Shown: positions 9,000 through 17,013 of the stretch, piece after piece
Layout: the number at the start of each line of letters is the position of its first letter
Numbering within the stretch: position 1 is the stretch's first letter
NCBI RefSeq assembly: GCF_021555175.1
Contig: NZ_JAKGRW010000006.1
Coordinates: 1-64,000, forward strand
Direction: 5' to 3'
DNA from: Nocardioides alcanivorans
GTDB lineage: Bacteria; Actinomycetota; Actinomycetes; Propionibacteriales; Nocardioidaceae
DNA length: 64,000 nucleotides
Notes under the pieces: generated by a model
The model's input: only the letters and a program-made list of their open reading frames with translations
Told to the model about the DNA's origin: nothing
The model's database searches: none
Program-made: the position numbers and the translations under genes

Positions 9000-9437
9000 T
9001 CAGGGCAGGGTCCAGGCGCCGGGACGCTCCTTGGTCATGAGGCCCTGACGGATGAGGCTCTGCCTCGCCTTGCGGGCCGCGAGCTGCCAGCGCAACTCGC
9101 CGGTCGGCGTACGGTCGCGGTCACCGGAGCGGAAGTGCTCCTCCAGACGCTCCTCGATGGCCGCGAGCGCGAGGTCGTTGTCGAGCTCACCGTCGGCCTC
9201 CTCCAGAAGCTGGAGGATCAGCGGCTCAAGCTCCTCGGACGACGTCCACTTGCGTACGGCGCTCCGCGTCGCGACGGGCGGCTCGGTGCTCTTCCTGGCT
9301 CGTGGCGTGCTCGGTGCCTTGGTCTTGCGGGGAGCTGGAGCCTTGGGCTGGGCCACCGGTTCCGGTGCTGGCGGACGCCCGTGGTGGCACTGGCTCAGCG
9401 GGAGGTCACACATCTCGCAGTAGTCGTCGCCGTTCAT
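9000..9437 (-). CDS. hypothetical protein: N-terminal Cys cluster, C-terminal winged-helix-like region
   Basis: 145 residues. The N-terminus has a small metal-binding-like cluster, YCEMCDLPLSQCHHG. A Pro/Ala/Lys-rich linker (residues about 20-60) follows. The C-terminal 75 residues are acidic helices and then WQLAARKARQSLIRQGLMT and GAWTLP. That ending resembles the small helical module found at the N-terminus of Mrr-type proteins and HARE-HTH domains. I do not recognise a named family. Start ATG 9437 is chosen because the frame upstream (to 9581) overlaps the divergent gene. The promoter region to the neighbour at 9515 is 77 bases. Confidence 0.6.
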   Translation of the reverse strand: MNGDDYCEMCDLPLSQCHHGRPPAPEPVAQPKAPAPRKTKAPSTPRARKSTEPPVATRSAVRKWTSSEELEPLILQLLEEADGELDNDLALAAIEERLEEHFRSGDRDRTPTGELRWQLAARKARQSLIRQGLMTKERPGAWTLP

Positions 9438-9514
9438 CGTCCGAAATCCTACGCCTGTGGTTGGGACGCGGGCGCCCCGGGAAGGGTGATCTCGCAGACA
9501 GGACGGAGGCGACC

Positions 9515-10153
9515 ATGGTGGACAACCACTCAGGCATGTCGGACTGGGGCAGTGCACCGCCCGGTTCGCGGCCCGGCCCACCGCCCCGCGCCGGCCGGAA
9601 CTGGCCCTTGATCGCCGCCACCGCGGTGACCGCAGCGGTGGTGATCATGTCTGCCGCGCTGGTGTGGGCAGCAGTGTCGGACGACGACGTCGACGACCCG
9701 CAGGAGGGCCAGGTCTATGACGTCTCCACCGCCGGCCAGGCAGCGTTCGTCTCGCCCGACGGGTCGGTGCTGTGCAATCTGGAACGTACTCAGGTTCGTT
9801 GCGATGTCCCCGAGCATGGCTATCAGCCTCCCGACAAGCCCGGCGACTGCGAGCTCTCGTGGGGACAGGTGCTGACCCTCGGCGCTGATGGGGCGCACTT
9901 CGCCTGCGTCGGGGACTTCGCCCTGATGGCAGCGTTGGACGACGAGTCCGGCGCCTCGGGTGATGTCGGTTGGTTCGACGCGGCGGCGAACCCGACCGTC
10001 GACTTCCTCGGCGAGCAGTCGGCCGGCCTTGCTCCAGGCAACAGAATCGTCCTCGGGGACCTCGCCTGCACCGCCTTGGCGACGGGCATCGAGTGCACGC
10101 GAGGCGACGATGTCGGCTTCATCGTCTCGGGTGACTCCTATGAGTTGAGGTGA
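9515..10153 (+). CDS. hypothetical membrane-anchored protein with DUF6636-like extracytoplasmic domain
   Basis: 212 residues. A Pro/Gly-rich cytoplasmic N-terminus is followed by one membrane helix (WPLIAATAVTAAVVIMSAAL, residues about 29-50). The external domain carries five Cys, in VLCNLERTQVRCDVP, GDCELSW, HFACVG, LACTAL and GIECTR. The strands around C-x-x-x-x-x-x-x-C and the late G-I-E-C-T resemble the DUF6636 group of actinobacterial surface proteins. Start ATG 9515 has GGAGG five bases upstream. Function unknown. Confidence 0.65.
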   Translation: MVDNHSGMSDWGSAPPGSRPGPPPRAGRNWPLIAATAVTAAVVIMSAALVWAAVSDDDVDDPQEGQVYDVSTAGQAAFVSPDGSVLCNLERTQVRCDVPEHGYQPPDKPGDCELSWGQVLTLGADGAHFACVGDFALMAALDDESGASGDVGWFDAAANPTVDFLGEQSAGLAPGNRIVLGDLACTALATGIECTRGDDVGFIVSGDSYELR

Positions 10154-10211
10154 CTCGTGCGGCGCCGCGGCGCCCGGACTCCGACGCTGTCGGGGCGACC
10201 TCGCTGACGCG

Positions 10212-10310
10212 TCAGGTGAGGAGCCAGTTGACGAGGCTGGCCACCACCAGGAACACCACCAGGAAGACCACGATCCCCACGAGCGCGGCCAGCACCTTGT
10301 TGTCCTTCAT
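10212..10310 (-). CDS. 32-residue single-pass membrane protein, coupled to the GNAT gene
   Basis: A very small ORF (33 codons with TGA) starting MKDNKVLAALVG and ending ASLVNWLLT. Residues 6-30 are one uninterrupted hydrophobic helix with a short positively charged cytoplasmic start. The ATG (10310-10308) overlaps the TGA of the acetyltransferase gene (ATGA), and a perfect AGGAGG lies seven bases upstream inside that gene, so translation is very likely coupled. I know no family for it. It could be a small regulator of a membrane complex or an accessory to the acetyltransferase. Confidence 0.7.
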   Translation of the reverse strand: MKDNKVLAALVGIVVFLVVFLVVASLVNWLLT

Positions 10311-11398
10311 CCTTGCACCTCCTCGGCCACCGGCACGTCCTTGTGCCACGACTCGGTCACATACTTGGTCACCCACCCCATGGAGACATAGAGGCCCTCG
10401 GCCCCGGTGGGTGAGTCGGCGTCGACCTCGAGCGCCACCCGGTTGCGACCACGTCCGGCAGCGTCGGCAATGATCGTGTTGAGCATCCCTTTCGCCACTC
10501 CCCGACCCCGAGCAAGGGACCGCACGCCGATGTAGGCAACGTAGGAGCCTGCAGGATCGCCGCCGAGCTCGGTGCCCACCAGTGCCCCCACAGGTTGCGG
10601 GTGGGAGCCGTCCATCAGCTCAGCGAGCCACCAGTGGTCCCAGCGATGCCCCGGGTCCTCGCGGAGGCGGAAGACGAACTCCTCGAACGTCTCCTCGTTG
10701 GAGTTGAAGTGGTCGGTGAAGGCTTCTTCGAGCACATCGTGCACCGCATGCAGGTCGTCTTCGTCGGGCATCCCGTTGCCGGCACGACGTACCAGCCGGA
10801 AGCGGACCCCCTCCTTCTCCCAGGAGACGGGTGACGGCACCAGGTCAGTCTCGGGCGCCTCGACCTGGCGGCTCATCTGCCACCAGCTGCGCACCCTGTT
10901 GAAGCCCGCGTTCTCCAGCCACTTGTGCTGACGTTCGTCGTCGGCGAACGCCTCGAGATCGATCTGCTGGACAGCGAGGCCTCGCGCGGCGCCCACCGTG
11001 GCGGCCTGCGCTTCAGCCCAGGCGAAGAGTACGTCGGAGCAGACGTCGGCATCGGCGGCCGGCAGGTCACGATCGACCACGTGGCGAAACATCATCCGCC
11101 CAGAGGCTCGGTCGTGGACGGTGCCCCACGCCCGGATCACGCCGGCACGGTCGCGCACCACGACGTTCTCACGCATGCGGGTCCCGGTGTCTCCGACGTC
11201 GACCAGGACGTCATCGGCGGACGCGGTGGACCAGCCTCGACCGTCTTCCTGCTGAGCGCACAACAACTCCTTGAGCCGCGCGACATCGGCCTCGCTGGAG
11301 GCGTCTGGGGGCTCTACCTGCCAAGCGTGTGGCAGGTCCACATCATCGGGGAGCGCTTCTTCGGGTTGACTTTCGAATCTGTTCTCATCCGGAATCAT
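10307..11398 (-). CDS. two-domain GNAT acetyltransferase (mycothiol-synthase-like architecture)
   Basis: 363 residues with two GNAT folds. The N-terminal half (about 40-190) is degenerate. The C-terminal half (about 205-355) has the acetyl-CoA loop in IGVRSLARGRGVAKGMLN followed by VALEVDADSPTGAEGLYVSMGW, a classic motif A/B pair. Tandem GNAT domains are shared with MshD (mycothiol synthase) and with several resistance acetyltransferases. The Trp-rich middle and the acidic N-terminus do not let me call it MshD. The substrate is unknown. It overlaps the downstream 32-residue membrane protein gene by the ATGA arrangement. Confidence 0.75.
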   Translation of the reverse strand: MIPDENRFESQPEEALPDDVDLPHAWQVEPPDASSEADVARLKELLCAQQEDGRGWSTASADDVLVDVGDTGTRMRENVVVRDRAGVIRAWGTVHDRASGRMMFRHVVDRDLPAADADVCSDVLFAWAEAQAATVGAARGLAVQQIDLEAFADDERQHKWLENAGFNRVRSWWQMSRQVEAPETDLVPSPVSWEKEGVRFRLVRRAGNGMPDEDDLHAVHDVLEEAFTDHFNSNEETFEEFVFRLREDPGHRWDHWWLAELMDGSHPQPVGALVGTELGGDPAGSYVAYIGVRSLARGRGVAKGMLNTIIADAAGRGRNRVALEVDADSPTGAEGLYVSMGWVTKYVTESWHKDVPVAEEVQG

Positions 11399-11523
11399 CG
11401 CCGTCCAGCCTCCCCGATCACCGCTCCTTGAAACTTTGCGAGTCTCGCCAACCGATACGCTACGCCGCTCTCGCCGCCCCGCAACCAGTCCGATGAGCCG
11501 ATCCGAGCACCCGGAAATGCACC

Positions 11524-11556
11524 GAGGGCCCGGAGCGGATTCCGCTCCGGACCCTC
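11524..11556 (-). terminator. terminator after nrdJ
   Basis: Arms 11524-11538 and 11542-11556 pair at 14 of 15 positions around a 3-base loop, 14 bases past the nrdJ stop. Confidence 0.75.
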
Positions 11557-11569
11557 GTCAGGCAACTTG

Positions 11570-14431
11570 TCAGCTGCAGCCGCTGGTGCTGCCACAGCCC
11601 TCGCACACGTGGCACGAGCCGGCGGGGCGCATCTTGGTGCCGCAGGTGAAGCAGAGCGGGCTGTCGATCGCGCTGCCCGAGATCTTCTCGAGCAGCTCAG
11701 CGGTCGTGTGGGCCTGCTTGTCGTCGACCACGGTCGCCTCGACCACGTCGTCGACCGGCGCGGCGGCCGGGGCCTCCACGACGGGCTCGGACTTCAACGA
11801 CTCGAGCTCGCTGGCCTCGACCAGCTCATAGGAACCGGTCTCGAGGTGGCGCTGACGCTCTTCAGCGGAGTAGATGCCGAGCATCGAGCGGTCCTCGAAG
11901 GACAGGTAGTCCAAGGCCAGGCGGCGGAAGATGTAGTCCATGATCGACTGCGCCATCCGCACATCCGGGTCGTCGGTCATGCCGGCAGGCTCGAATCGCA
12001 GGTTGGTGAACTTCGAGACGTAGGTCTCCAGCGGCACGCCGTACTGCAGGCCGATGCTCACCGCGATCGAGAAGGCGTCCATCACGCCGGCCAGGGTCGA
12101 GCCCTGCTTGCCGAGCTTGAGGAAGACCTCACCGAGCTGGCCGTCGTCGTGGGCGCCGGAGGTCATGTAACCCTCGGCCCCACCCACAGTGAAGGACGTG
12201 GTGCGCGAGATGCGGCTCTTGGGGAGACGCTTGCGGGTCGGTCGGTAGACGATCTTCTCGACGACCTTCTCGGCAACCTCGTTGGTCGCGGTGGTCGCTG
12301 CCGACGCGTTGGAGTCGGTGCCCTTGTTCTCGCCCTTGCCGGACGAGAGCGGCTGGCCGACCTTGCAGTTGTCGCGATAGATCGCCGTGGCCTTGAGGCC
12401 CAGCTTCCACGACTGCAGGTAGATGTCTTCGATCTCCTCGACCGTCGCCGACTCGGGCAGGTTGACGGTCTTGCTGATCGCCCCGGAGAGGAACGGCTGC
12501 GCGGCAGCCATCATCCGCACGTGGCCCATGGGCTTGAGCGCACGCTCGCCCATGGCGGTGTCGAAGATCTCGTAGTGCTCCGTGCGCAGGCCCGGGGCAT
12601 CGACGACATGGCCGTGCTCGGCGATGTAGGAGACGATCGCCTCCACCTGCTCGGGCTGGTAGCCCAGCTTGCGCAGCGCCCGCGGGATCGTCTGGTTGAC
12701 GATCTGCATGGAACCGCCACCGACGAGCTTCTTGAACTTGACCAAGGAGAAGTCGGGCTCGATGCCGGTGGTGTCGCAGTCCATCATGAAGCCGATGGTG
12801 CCGGTCGGAGCGAGCACGGAGGCCTGAGCGTTGCGGAAGCCGTTGGCAGCACCGAGCTCCTGGACCTGGGCCCACTCGGCGGTGGCCAGCTTGTGCACGG
12901 CCAGGTCCTCGGTGTGCAGGGTGCGCACGGCGTCGTTGGCGGCCTGGTGCTTGCGCATGACGCGCTTGTGCGCCTCGGCGTTGCGGGCGTAGCCGGCGTA
13001 CGGGCCGACGACGGAGGCGAGCTCGGCCGAACGACGGTACGACGTGCCGGTCATCAACGAGGTGATCGTGGCGGCCATCGACCGGCCACCGTCGGAGTCG
13101 TAGCCCAGGCCCATCGCCATCAGCAGCGCGCCGAGGTTGGCATAGCCGATGCCGAGCTGGCGGTAGTCGACGGTGGTCTTGCCGATGGACTCGGTCGGGA
13201 AGTCGGCGAAGCAGATGGAGATGTCCATCGCGGTGATGATGAACTCCACCGCCTGCTTGAAGCGCTCGGCGTCGAACGTGTCGTCGTCGCGGAGGAACTT
13301 CAGCAGGTTGAGCGAGGCCAGGTTGCACGACGAGTTGTCGAGCGACATGTATTCCGAGCAGGGGTTGGACGCGGTGATGCGGCCGGTCTCGGGGTTGGTG
13401 TGCCAGTCGTTGATCGTGTCGTCGTACTGCAGGCCCGGGTCGGCGCACTCCCAGGCGGCTTCGGCGATCTTGGTGAAGAGCGAGCGGGCGTCGACGGTCT
13501 CGATGACCTCGCCGGTGCCGCGAGCACGCAGCCCGAAGTCGGTGCCGTCCTCGACCGCGCGCATGAACTCGTCGGTGACGCGCACCGAGTTGTTGGCGTT
13601 CTGGTACTGCACCGAGGTGATGTCGGCGCCACCGAGGTCCATGTCGAAGCCGGCGTCACGCAGGGCGCGGATCTTGTCCTCCTCGCGCGCCTTGGTCGCG
13701 ACGAACTCCTCGATGTCGGGGTGGTCGACGTCGAGCACGACCATCTTGGCGGCACGACGGGTGGCACCACCGGACTTGATGGTGCCGGCGGAGGCGTCGG
13801 CGCCACGCATGAAGGAGACCGGGCCGGAGGCGGTGCCACCGGAGGAGAGGAGCTCCTTCGAGGACCGGATGCGGGAGAGGTTCAGGCCGGCACCGGAGCC
13901 GCCCTTGAAGATGAAGCCCTCTTCCTTGTACCAGTTGAGGATCGAGTCCATCGAGTCGTCGACAGACAGGATGAAGCAGGCCGACACCTGCTGCGGGGAC
14001 TGGGTGCCGACGTTGAACCAGACGGGGCTGTTGAACGAGAAGTACTGGTGCACCAGGAGCCAGGTGAGCTCGTGCTCGAAGAGCTCGGCGTCGGCTTCGG
14101 TGGCGAAGTAGCCGTGTTCCTGACCGGCGTCGGTGTAGGTCTTCACGACCCGGTCGATGAGCTGCTTGAGGCTCCACTCACGAGCATCGGTGCCGACGGC
14201 GCCGCGGAAGTACTTGGTCGTGACGATGGTGGAGGCGTTGACCGACCAGAAGTCGGGGAACTCCACACCGCGCTGCTCGAAGACCGACTCGCCGGTCTTC
14301 CAGTTGGTCTGGACGACGTCTCGTCGCTCCCACGTGATCTCGTCGTAGGGGTGCACGCCCTCCGTGCTGAAAACGCGCTCGATGGTCAAGCCACCCGCGG
14401 TCTGCTGCCCGTTGTCCACGGTCTCCGTCAT
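11570..14431 (-). CDS. nrdJ: adenosylcobalamin-dependent (class II) ribonucleoside-diphosphate reductase
   Basis: 953 residues, intact. It reduces ribonucleotides to deoxyribonucleotides using the 5'-deoxyadenosyl radical from B12. Visible features are FNSPVWFNVG, the substrate/active-site region SGGTASGPVSFM, the radical-site strand NPCSEYMSLDNSSCNLASLN, TGTIGFMMDCDTTGIEP, and the C-terminal redox tail with LCFTCGTKMRPAGSCHVCEGCGSTSGC. The last region holds both the shuttle Cys pair and a zinc-ribbon-like cluster. ATG 14431 (MTETVDN) is chosen over 14545. It lies 147 bases downstream of nrdR on the same strand, the gene order seen in Streptomyces. A short hairpin lies between them. No cobalamin riboswitch was recognised ahead of it. 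Confidence 0.96.
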   Translation of the reverse strand: MTETVDNGQQTAGGLTIERVFSTEGVHPYDEITWERRDVVQTNWKTGESVFEQRGVEFPDFWSVNASTIVTTKYFRGAVGTDAREWSLKQLIDRVVKTYTDAGQEHGYFATEADAELFEHELTWLLVHQYFSFNSPVWFNVGTQSPQQVSACFILSVDDSMDSILNWYKEEGFIFKGGSGAGLNLSRIRSSKELLSSGGTASGPVSFMRGADASAGTIKSGGATRRAAKMVVLDVDHPDIEEFVATKAREEDKIRALRDAGFDMDLGGADITSVQYQNANNSVRVTDEFMRAVEDGTDFGLRARGTGEVIETVDARSLFTKIAEAAWECADPGLQYDDTINDWHTNPETGRITASNPCSEYMSLDNSSCNLASLNLLKFLRDDDTFDAERFKQAVEFIITAMDISICFADFPTESIGKTTVDYRQLGIGYANLGALLMAMGLGYDSDGGRSMAATITSLMTGTSYRRSAELASVVGPYAGYARNAEAHKRVMRKHQAANDAVRTLHTEDLAVHKLATAEWAQVQELGAANGFRNAQASVLAPTGTIGFMMDCDTTGIEPDFSLVKFKKLVGGGSMQIVNQTIPRALRKLGYQPEQVEAIVSYIAEHGHVVDAPGLRTEHYEIFDTAMGERALKPMGHVRMMAAAQPFLSGAISKTVNLPESATVEEIEDIYLQSWKLGLKATAIYRDNCKVGQPLSSGKGENKGTDSNASAATTATNEVAEKVVEKIVYRPTRKRLPKSRISRTTSFTVGGAEGYMTSGAHDDGQLGEVFLKLGKQGSTLAGVMDAFSIAVSIGLQYGVPLETYVSKFTNLRFEPAGMTDDPDVRMAQSIMDYIFRRLALDYLSFEDRSMLGIYSAEERQRHLETGSYELVEASELESLKSEPVVEAPAAAPVDDVVEATVVDDKQAHTTAELLEKISGSAIDSPLCFTCGTKMRPAGSCHVCEGCGSTSGCS

Positions 14432-14535
14432 GCTGCCTGGTCCCCTTCGTTCCTCGGTTGCACTGATTCGTCGGTCTTGCGGCGATGGTGTTGCGGTGAT
14501 GCGGTGGTGACCTCGACCTGTCACCTCACGTTTTG

Positions 14536-14571
14536 CACCCGGCACGAAGCTTCCCCACTCCGTGCCGGGTG
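14536..14571 (-). promoter_or_regulatory. hairpin in the nrdR-nrdJ spacer
   Basis: Perfect 11-bp arms at 14536-14546 and 14561-14571 with a 14-base loop. It lies 8 bases past the nrdR stop and about 100 bases before nrdJ. It could partly terminate or process the nrdR-nrdJ transcript. It is not followed by T residues on the minus strand. Confidence 0.5.
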
Positions 14572-14578
14572 GTCTGGG

Positions 14579-15049
14579 TCAGCCCGTCGATGCGGGCTGG
14601 TTGGCGCGCTCCATGCGGAGCATCTCGATCTCGGACTCGAAGTCCTCGGCGGACTCGAACGCGCGATAGACCGAGGCGAACCTGAGATAGGCCACCTCGT
14701 CGAGCGCGCGCAACGGTCCGAGGATCGCGAGACCAACCTCGTTGGCGGGCACCTCGGCCCAGGCCGCGGCACGCAGTGCGTCCTCGACGTCACGTCCCAG
14801 GCAGGCCAGTTGGTCCTCGGTCACCGGGCGGCCCTTGCACGCCTTGCGCACCCCACGCACCGCCTTCTCGCGGGTGAAGGGCTCGGTGGCACCGGAGCGC
14901 TTGAGCACGGTCAACTGCATCTGTTCCACGGTGGTGAAGCGCTTCTCGCACGACGGGCAGGTACGCCGACGCCGGATCGCGCTGCCCTCGTCGAGCACCC
15001 GCGAATCGAGCACCCGGGTGTCGGTGCTGCGGCAGTAGGGGCAGTGCAT
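14579..15049 (-). CDS. nrdR: transcriptional repressor NrdR
   Basis: 156 residues, the normal NrdR size. The N-terminal zinc ribbon is CPYC-x-CPSC ([15 protein letters not shown] ... [16 protein letters not shown]). The ATP-cone domain (about residues 46-136) contains [15 protein letters not shown]. NrdR senses dATP/ATP and represses ribonucleotide reductase genes by binding paired NrdR boxes. Start ATG 15049 (MHCPYC) is certain from the zinc ribbon. Paired box-like sites lie about 185 bases upstream, suggesting autoregulation of nrdR-nrdJ. Confidence 0.96.
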   Translation of the reverse strand: MHCPYCRSTDTRVLDSRVLDEGSAIRRRRTCPSCEKRFTTVEQMQLTVLKRSGATEPFTREKAVRGVRKACKGRPVTEDQLACLGRDVEDALRAAAWAEVPANEVGLAILGPLRALDEVAYLRFASVYRAFESAEDFESEIEMLRMERANQPASTG

Positions 15050-15189
15050 CGGGGTCCTCTCTCCTTCGGGTGCGGCAAGGTGTGGTGCAATCGGGGCGCG
15101 GACACGTCGGAGCACACCGAGCAGCGGCCCCTGGGGCCTGTCTCTCGTTGTGGTTGTCCGGTGGGCCTGCGTACGGAAGTGGGCCGAGC

Positions 15190-15198
15190 TGTGGACAA
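15190..15198 (-). promoter_or_regulatory. DnaA box (TTGTCCACA on the minus strand)
   Basis: An exact match to the Streptomyces-type DnaA box TTGTCCACA, about 140 bases upstream of nrdR. It sits inside a short palindrome (CCGAG...CTCGG). DnaA is known to influence nrd expression in E. coli; here the role is inferred. Confidence 0.5.
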
Positions 15199-15229
15199 CT
15201 CGGCTTGACCTGTGGAATTCGCACCTAGT

Positions 15230-15285
15230 TTCTGTGGACTAGATGTGGAGAACCACAACGGTGTAACTACTAGATGTAGTGGTAA
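15230..15285. promoter_or_regulatory. paired NrdR-box-like sites, 31 bp apart
   Basis: The 9-mer ACTAGATGT occurs at 15238-15246 and 15269-15277, exactly 31 bp (three helical turns) apart. Each is in a partly palindromic AT-richer context (the second reads CTACTAGATGTAG). Tandem NrdR boxes with about 31-32 bp spacing are the known arrangement in front of RNR operons. Confidence 0.7.
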
Positions 15286-15449
15286 CCGTACGTCGCGAGC
15301 CGACGGCTTGCAAGTCAATCGGCGTGGCGTTTTTCATGCTCTCCGAACCCACCGACAAATCCCGCTCGTACGTCGTACGACACGCCCACCAGGGCGGCTC
15401 ACCGGTTCCACCTCGACCGCTGGCGGGACCTGACAGAATGGCCAGCACC

Positions 15450-15866
15450 ATGGCCAAGGGGAAGCGAGTCGGGACGCGGCGGGCGCAGCGCAAGCGCGCC
15501 CTGCCCAGTCGGGCGAGCCTGATCCTGTGCCTGGGCATCACCGTCTGCGTGGTCGCGTGGGGCTACCTGGTCAAGGCCGCCATCGACTTCGGCACGGCAG
15601 CACGCGACGGCGAGACCAATGCCTGGCTCTTCCTCGCGCTGGCCTGCCTGGGTGCCGCAGCCTGTCTCTTCGCCGGACTCCTGCTGGGCGCGCGCGTGCT
15701 GCGCAAGGCCGGTCTCCTGCTCGCACCGACGCCTGCGGAGGACGGCCCCGCGCCCGCGGACGAGCACGCCCCCAGCACCGCTGGCGTCGACGCGGTCGAC
15801 TTGATCGAGACCCCGACGTACGCCCCTCCCCCGGGCCCCTACCGCGGAAAGCGCGTGGCCCGCTGA
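15450..15866 (+). CDS. small two-helix membrane protein, hypothetical
   Basis: 138 residues from ATG 15450 (MAKGKRVGTRRAQRKR; an ATG at 15438 is the alternative). A very basic N-terminus of about 25 residues precedes two membrane helices (ASLILCLGITVCVVAWGYLV and NAWLFLALACLGAAACLFAGLLLG). The tail is Pro/Ala-rich and ends PYRGKRVAR. It has the look of actinobacterial envelope proteins of unknown role. It is divergent from nrdR and convergent with the siderophore-binding protein gene. Confidence 0.6.
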   Translation: MAKGKRVGTRRAQRKRALPSRASLILCLGITVCVVAWGYLVKAAIDFGTAARDGETNAWLFLALACLGAAACLFAGLLLGARVLRKAGLLLAPTPAEDGPAPADEHAPSTAGVDAVDLIETPTYAPPPGPYRGKRVAR

Positions 15867-15919
15867 TCCTCGGGTGAGGAGCAACGGGCCACGGCCGAGC
15901 AGAGCCCTTCAGTCACGGA

Positions 15920-16944
15920 TCACGGTGCCTCGTAGCCCTCGGCCGCGTCACGCAGGTCGTCGACCTGCAACTGCGCCGCGTCGAAGGTGTAGACGGTGCC
16001 GGTGGCCAACGGGAACACGTTGCCCGCCTTCACGGCCGGCAGTCGTTTGAAGGACGCGGAGTCGAGGATCTCCTGCAGCGGGCCCTCGACCTCTCCGTCC
16101 CGGTCGACCTCGTAGAAGATGATGTCCTGGTCGGCCAGGTCAGCGAGGTTCTCGGTGGCGAACTCCTCGACGTAGCGCTCCGGGCTGGAGGTGTAGTCGG
16201 GGTTGTAGACGAAGCCCGCGGCATCCATCCGGCGGTAGGAGAGCGACTTCGAGGTGTCGACGTAGAGCTGGTCGGCCATGTTGAGCGACGTCACCCTGAG
16301 ATCGGCGAGCTCGTCACCGAACTCCTCCTTGATCTCCGCAAGTTGGGCGTCGATCGCCGCGTTGCCCTCCTCGTAGTCGGTGGAGCGACCGACCAGGTCG
16401 GCGATCTGCGGGTAGTTGTCCCACACGTTGGTGGGCTCCTCGATCCCGAGGATCACCGTCGGGAACAGCTCGGCGACCTCTTCGTAGTCGATGCCCAAGC
16501 CGCCGTGGTCCATCCCGATCACGAGATCCGGATCGAGCTCGATCAGCTTCTCGATGTCGAGTCCGTCGTAGTTGCCGACCGTCGGGATGTCCTTGTAGTT
16601 GGACCAGATCGCCGGGTCGATCTCGTCCTCGAGGAACTCTCCGTCGAGCTGACCCACCGGCACGACGCAGAGATCGGCCAGCTCACTGCCCACCCGCCAG
16701 AGGGCCACGATCCGCTTCGGGTCGTTCGGCACGCCCTCGACGTCACCGTTGTAGGTGTCGGTGACGGTGCGGGTGCCTTCATCGGCAACCTCCTCGGGGG
16801 CGTCGGCGCATCCCTCCGCGACGCGGGGGCCGGCTCCTTGGCATCGTTGCCACCGTCGTCGCTGCCACAGGCGGCAAGCGGAAGCAGGGTCAGGGCGGCG
16901 ATGGCGACCCCGAGAAGGCGGCTGTGTCGGCGGGCGGAACGCAT
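15920..16944 (-). CDS. iron-siderophore ABC transporter substrate-binding lipoprotein (one frameshift)
   Basis: 341 residues after repair. It has a lipoprotein signal peptide with lipobox LAAC (LLPLAACGSDDGG), then an acidic linker and a class III (FecB/FepB-like) binding fold: RIVALWRVGSELADLCVVPVG, then IEKLIELDPDLVIGMDHGG, and SPERYVEEFATENLADL in the second lobe. The frame breaks at the G-run 16796-16800 (+ strand). One more base joins APTPPEEVADEGTRT to the body. It captures ferric-siderophore outside the membrane and delivers it to the permeases encoded divergently at 17014. The two transcription units share an IdeR-like box. Confidence 0.88.
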
Positions 16945-16990
16945 GCGTTTCTCCTAGCAGTTCGGGATGGCCCGGTGACCAACCCCGGAA

Positions 16991-17009
16991 TAAGGCGAGG
17001 CTAACCTAT
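16991..17009. promoter_or_regulatory. IdeR/DtxR-type iron box overlapping a -10 element
   Basis: TAAGGCGAGGCTAACCTAT matches the DtxR/IdeR consensus at 15 of 19 positions. It lies between divergent uptake genes. TAACCT (17002-17007) is also a -10 hexamer placed 6 bases before the ATG at 17014, so the permease operon may be leaderless and repressed by direct occlusion of the -10. Confidence 0.8.
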
Positions 17010-17013
17010 CTCC

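Larger units (their letters stand above)
15050..15449. other. 400-base regulatory region between nrdR and a membrane protein gene
   Basis: No gene is supported here. It holds the divergent promoters of nrdR-nrdJ and of the small membrane protein at 15450, a DnaA box and paired NrdR-like boxes. The 5' extension of the + frame to 15279 runs over the boxes and is probably not translated. Confidence 0.6.

Noticed and set aside
14432..14578. Cobalamin riboswitch ahead of nrdJ
   Set aside because: Only 147 bases with one simple hairpin; no B12-box-like conserved sequence was recognised.
11567..15208. Very long + strand open frame (over 1,200 codons) opposite nrdJ and nrdR
   Set aside because: It is the antisense of intact nrdJ/nrdR codons in high-GC DNA; composition is Gly/Val/Arg/Leu-rich with no recognisable domain.
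15279..15449. N-terminal extension of the membrane protein from 15279
   Set aside because: It would run across the regulatory boxes and lacks a ribosome-binding site; the basic N-terminus at 15450 fits better.
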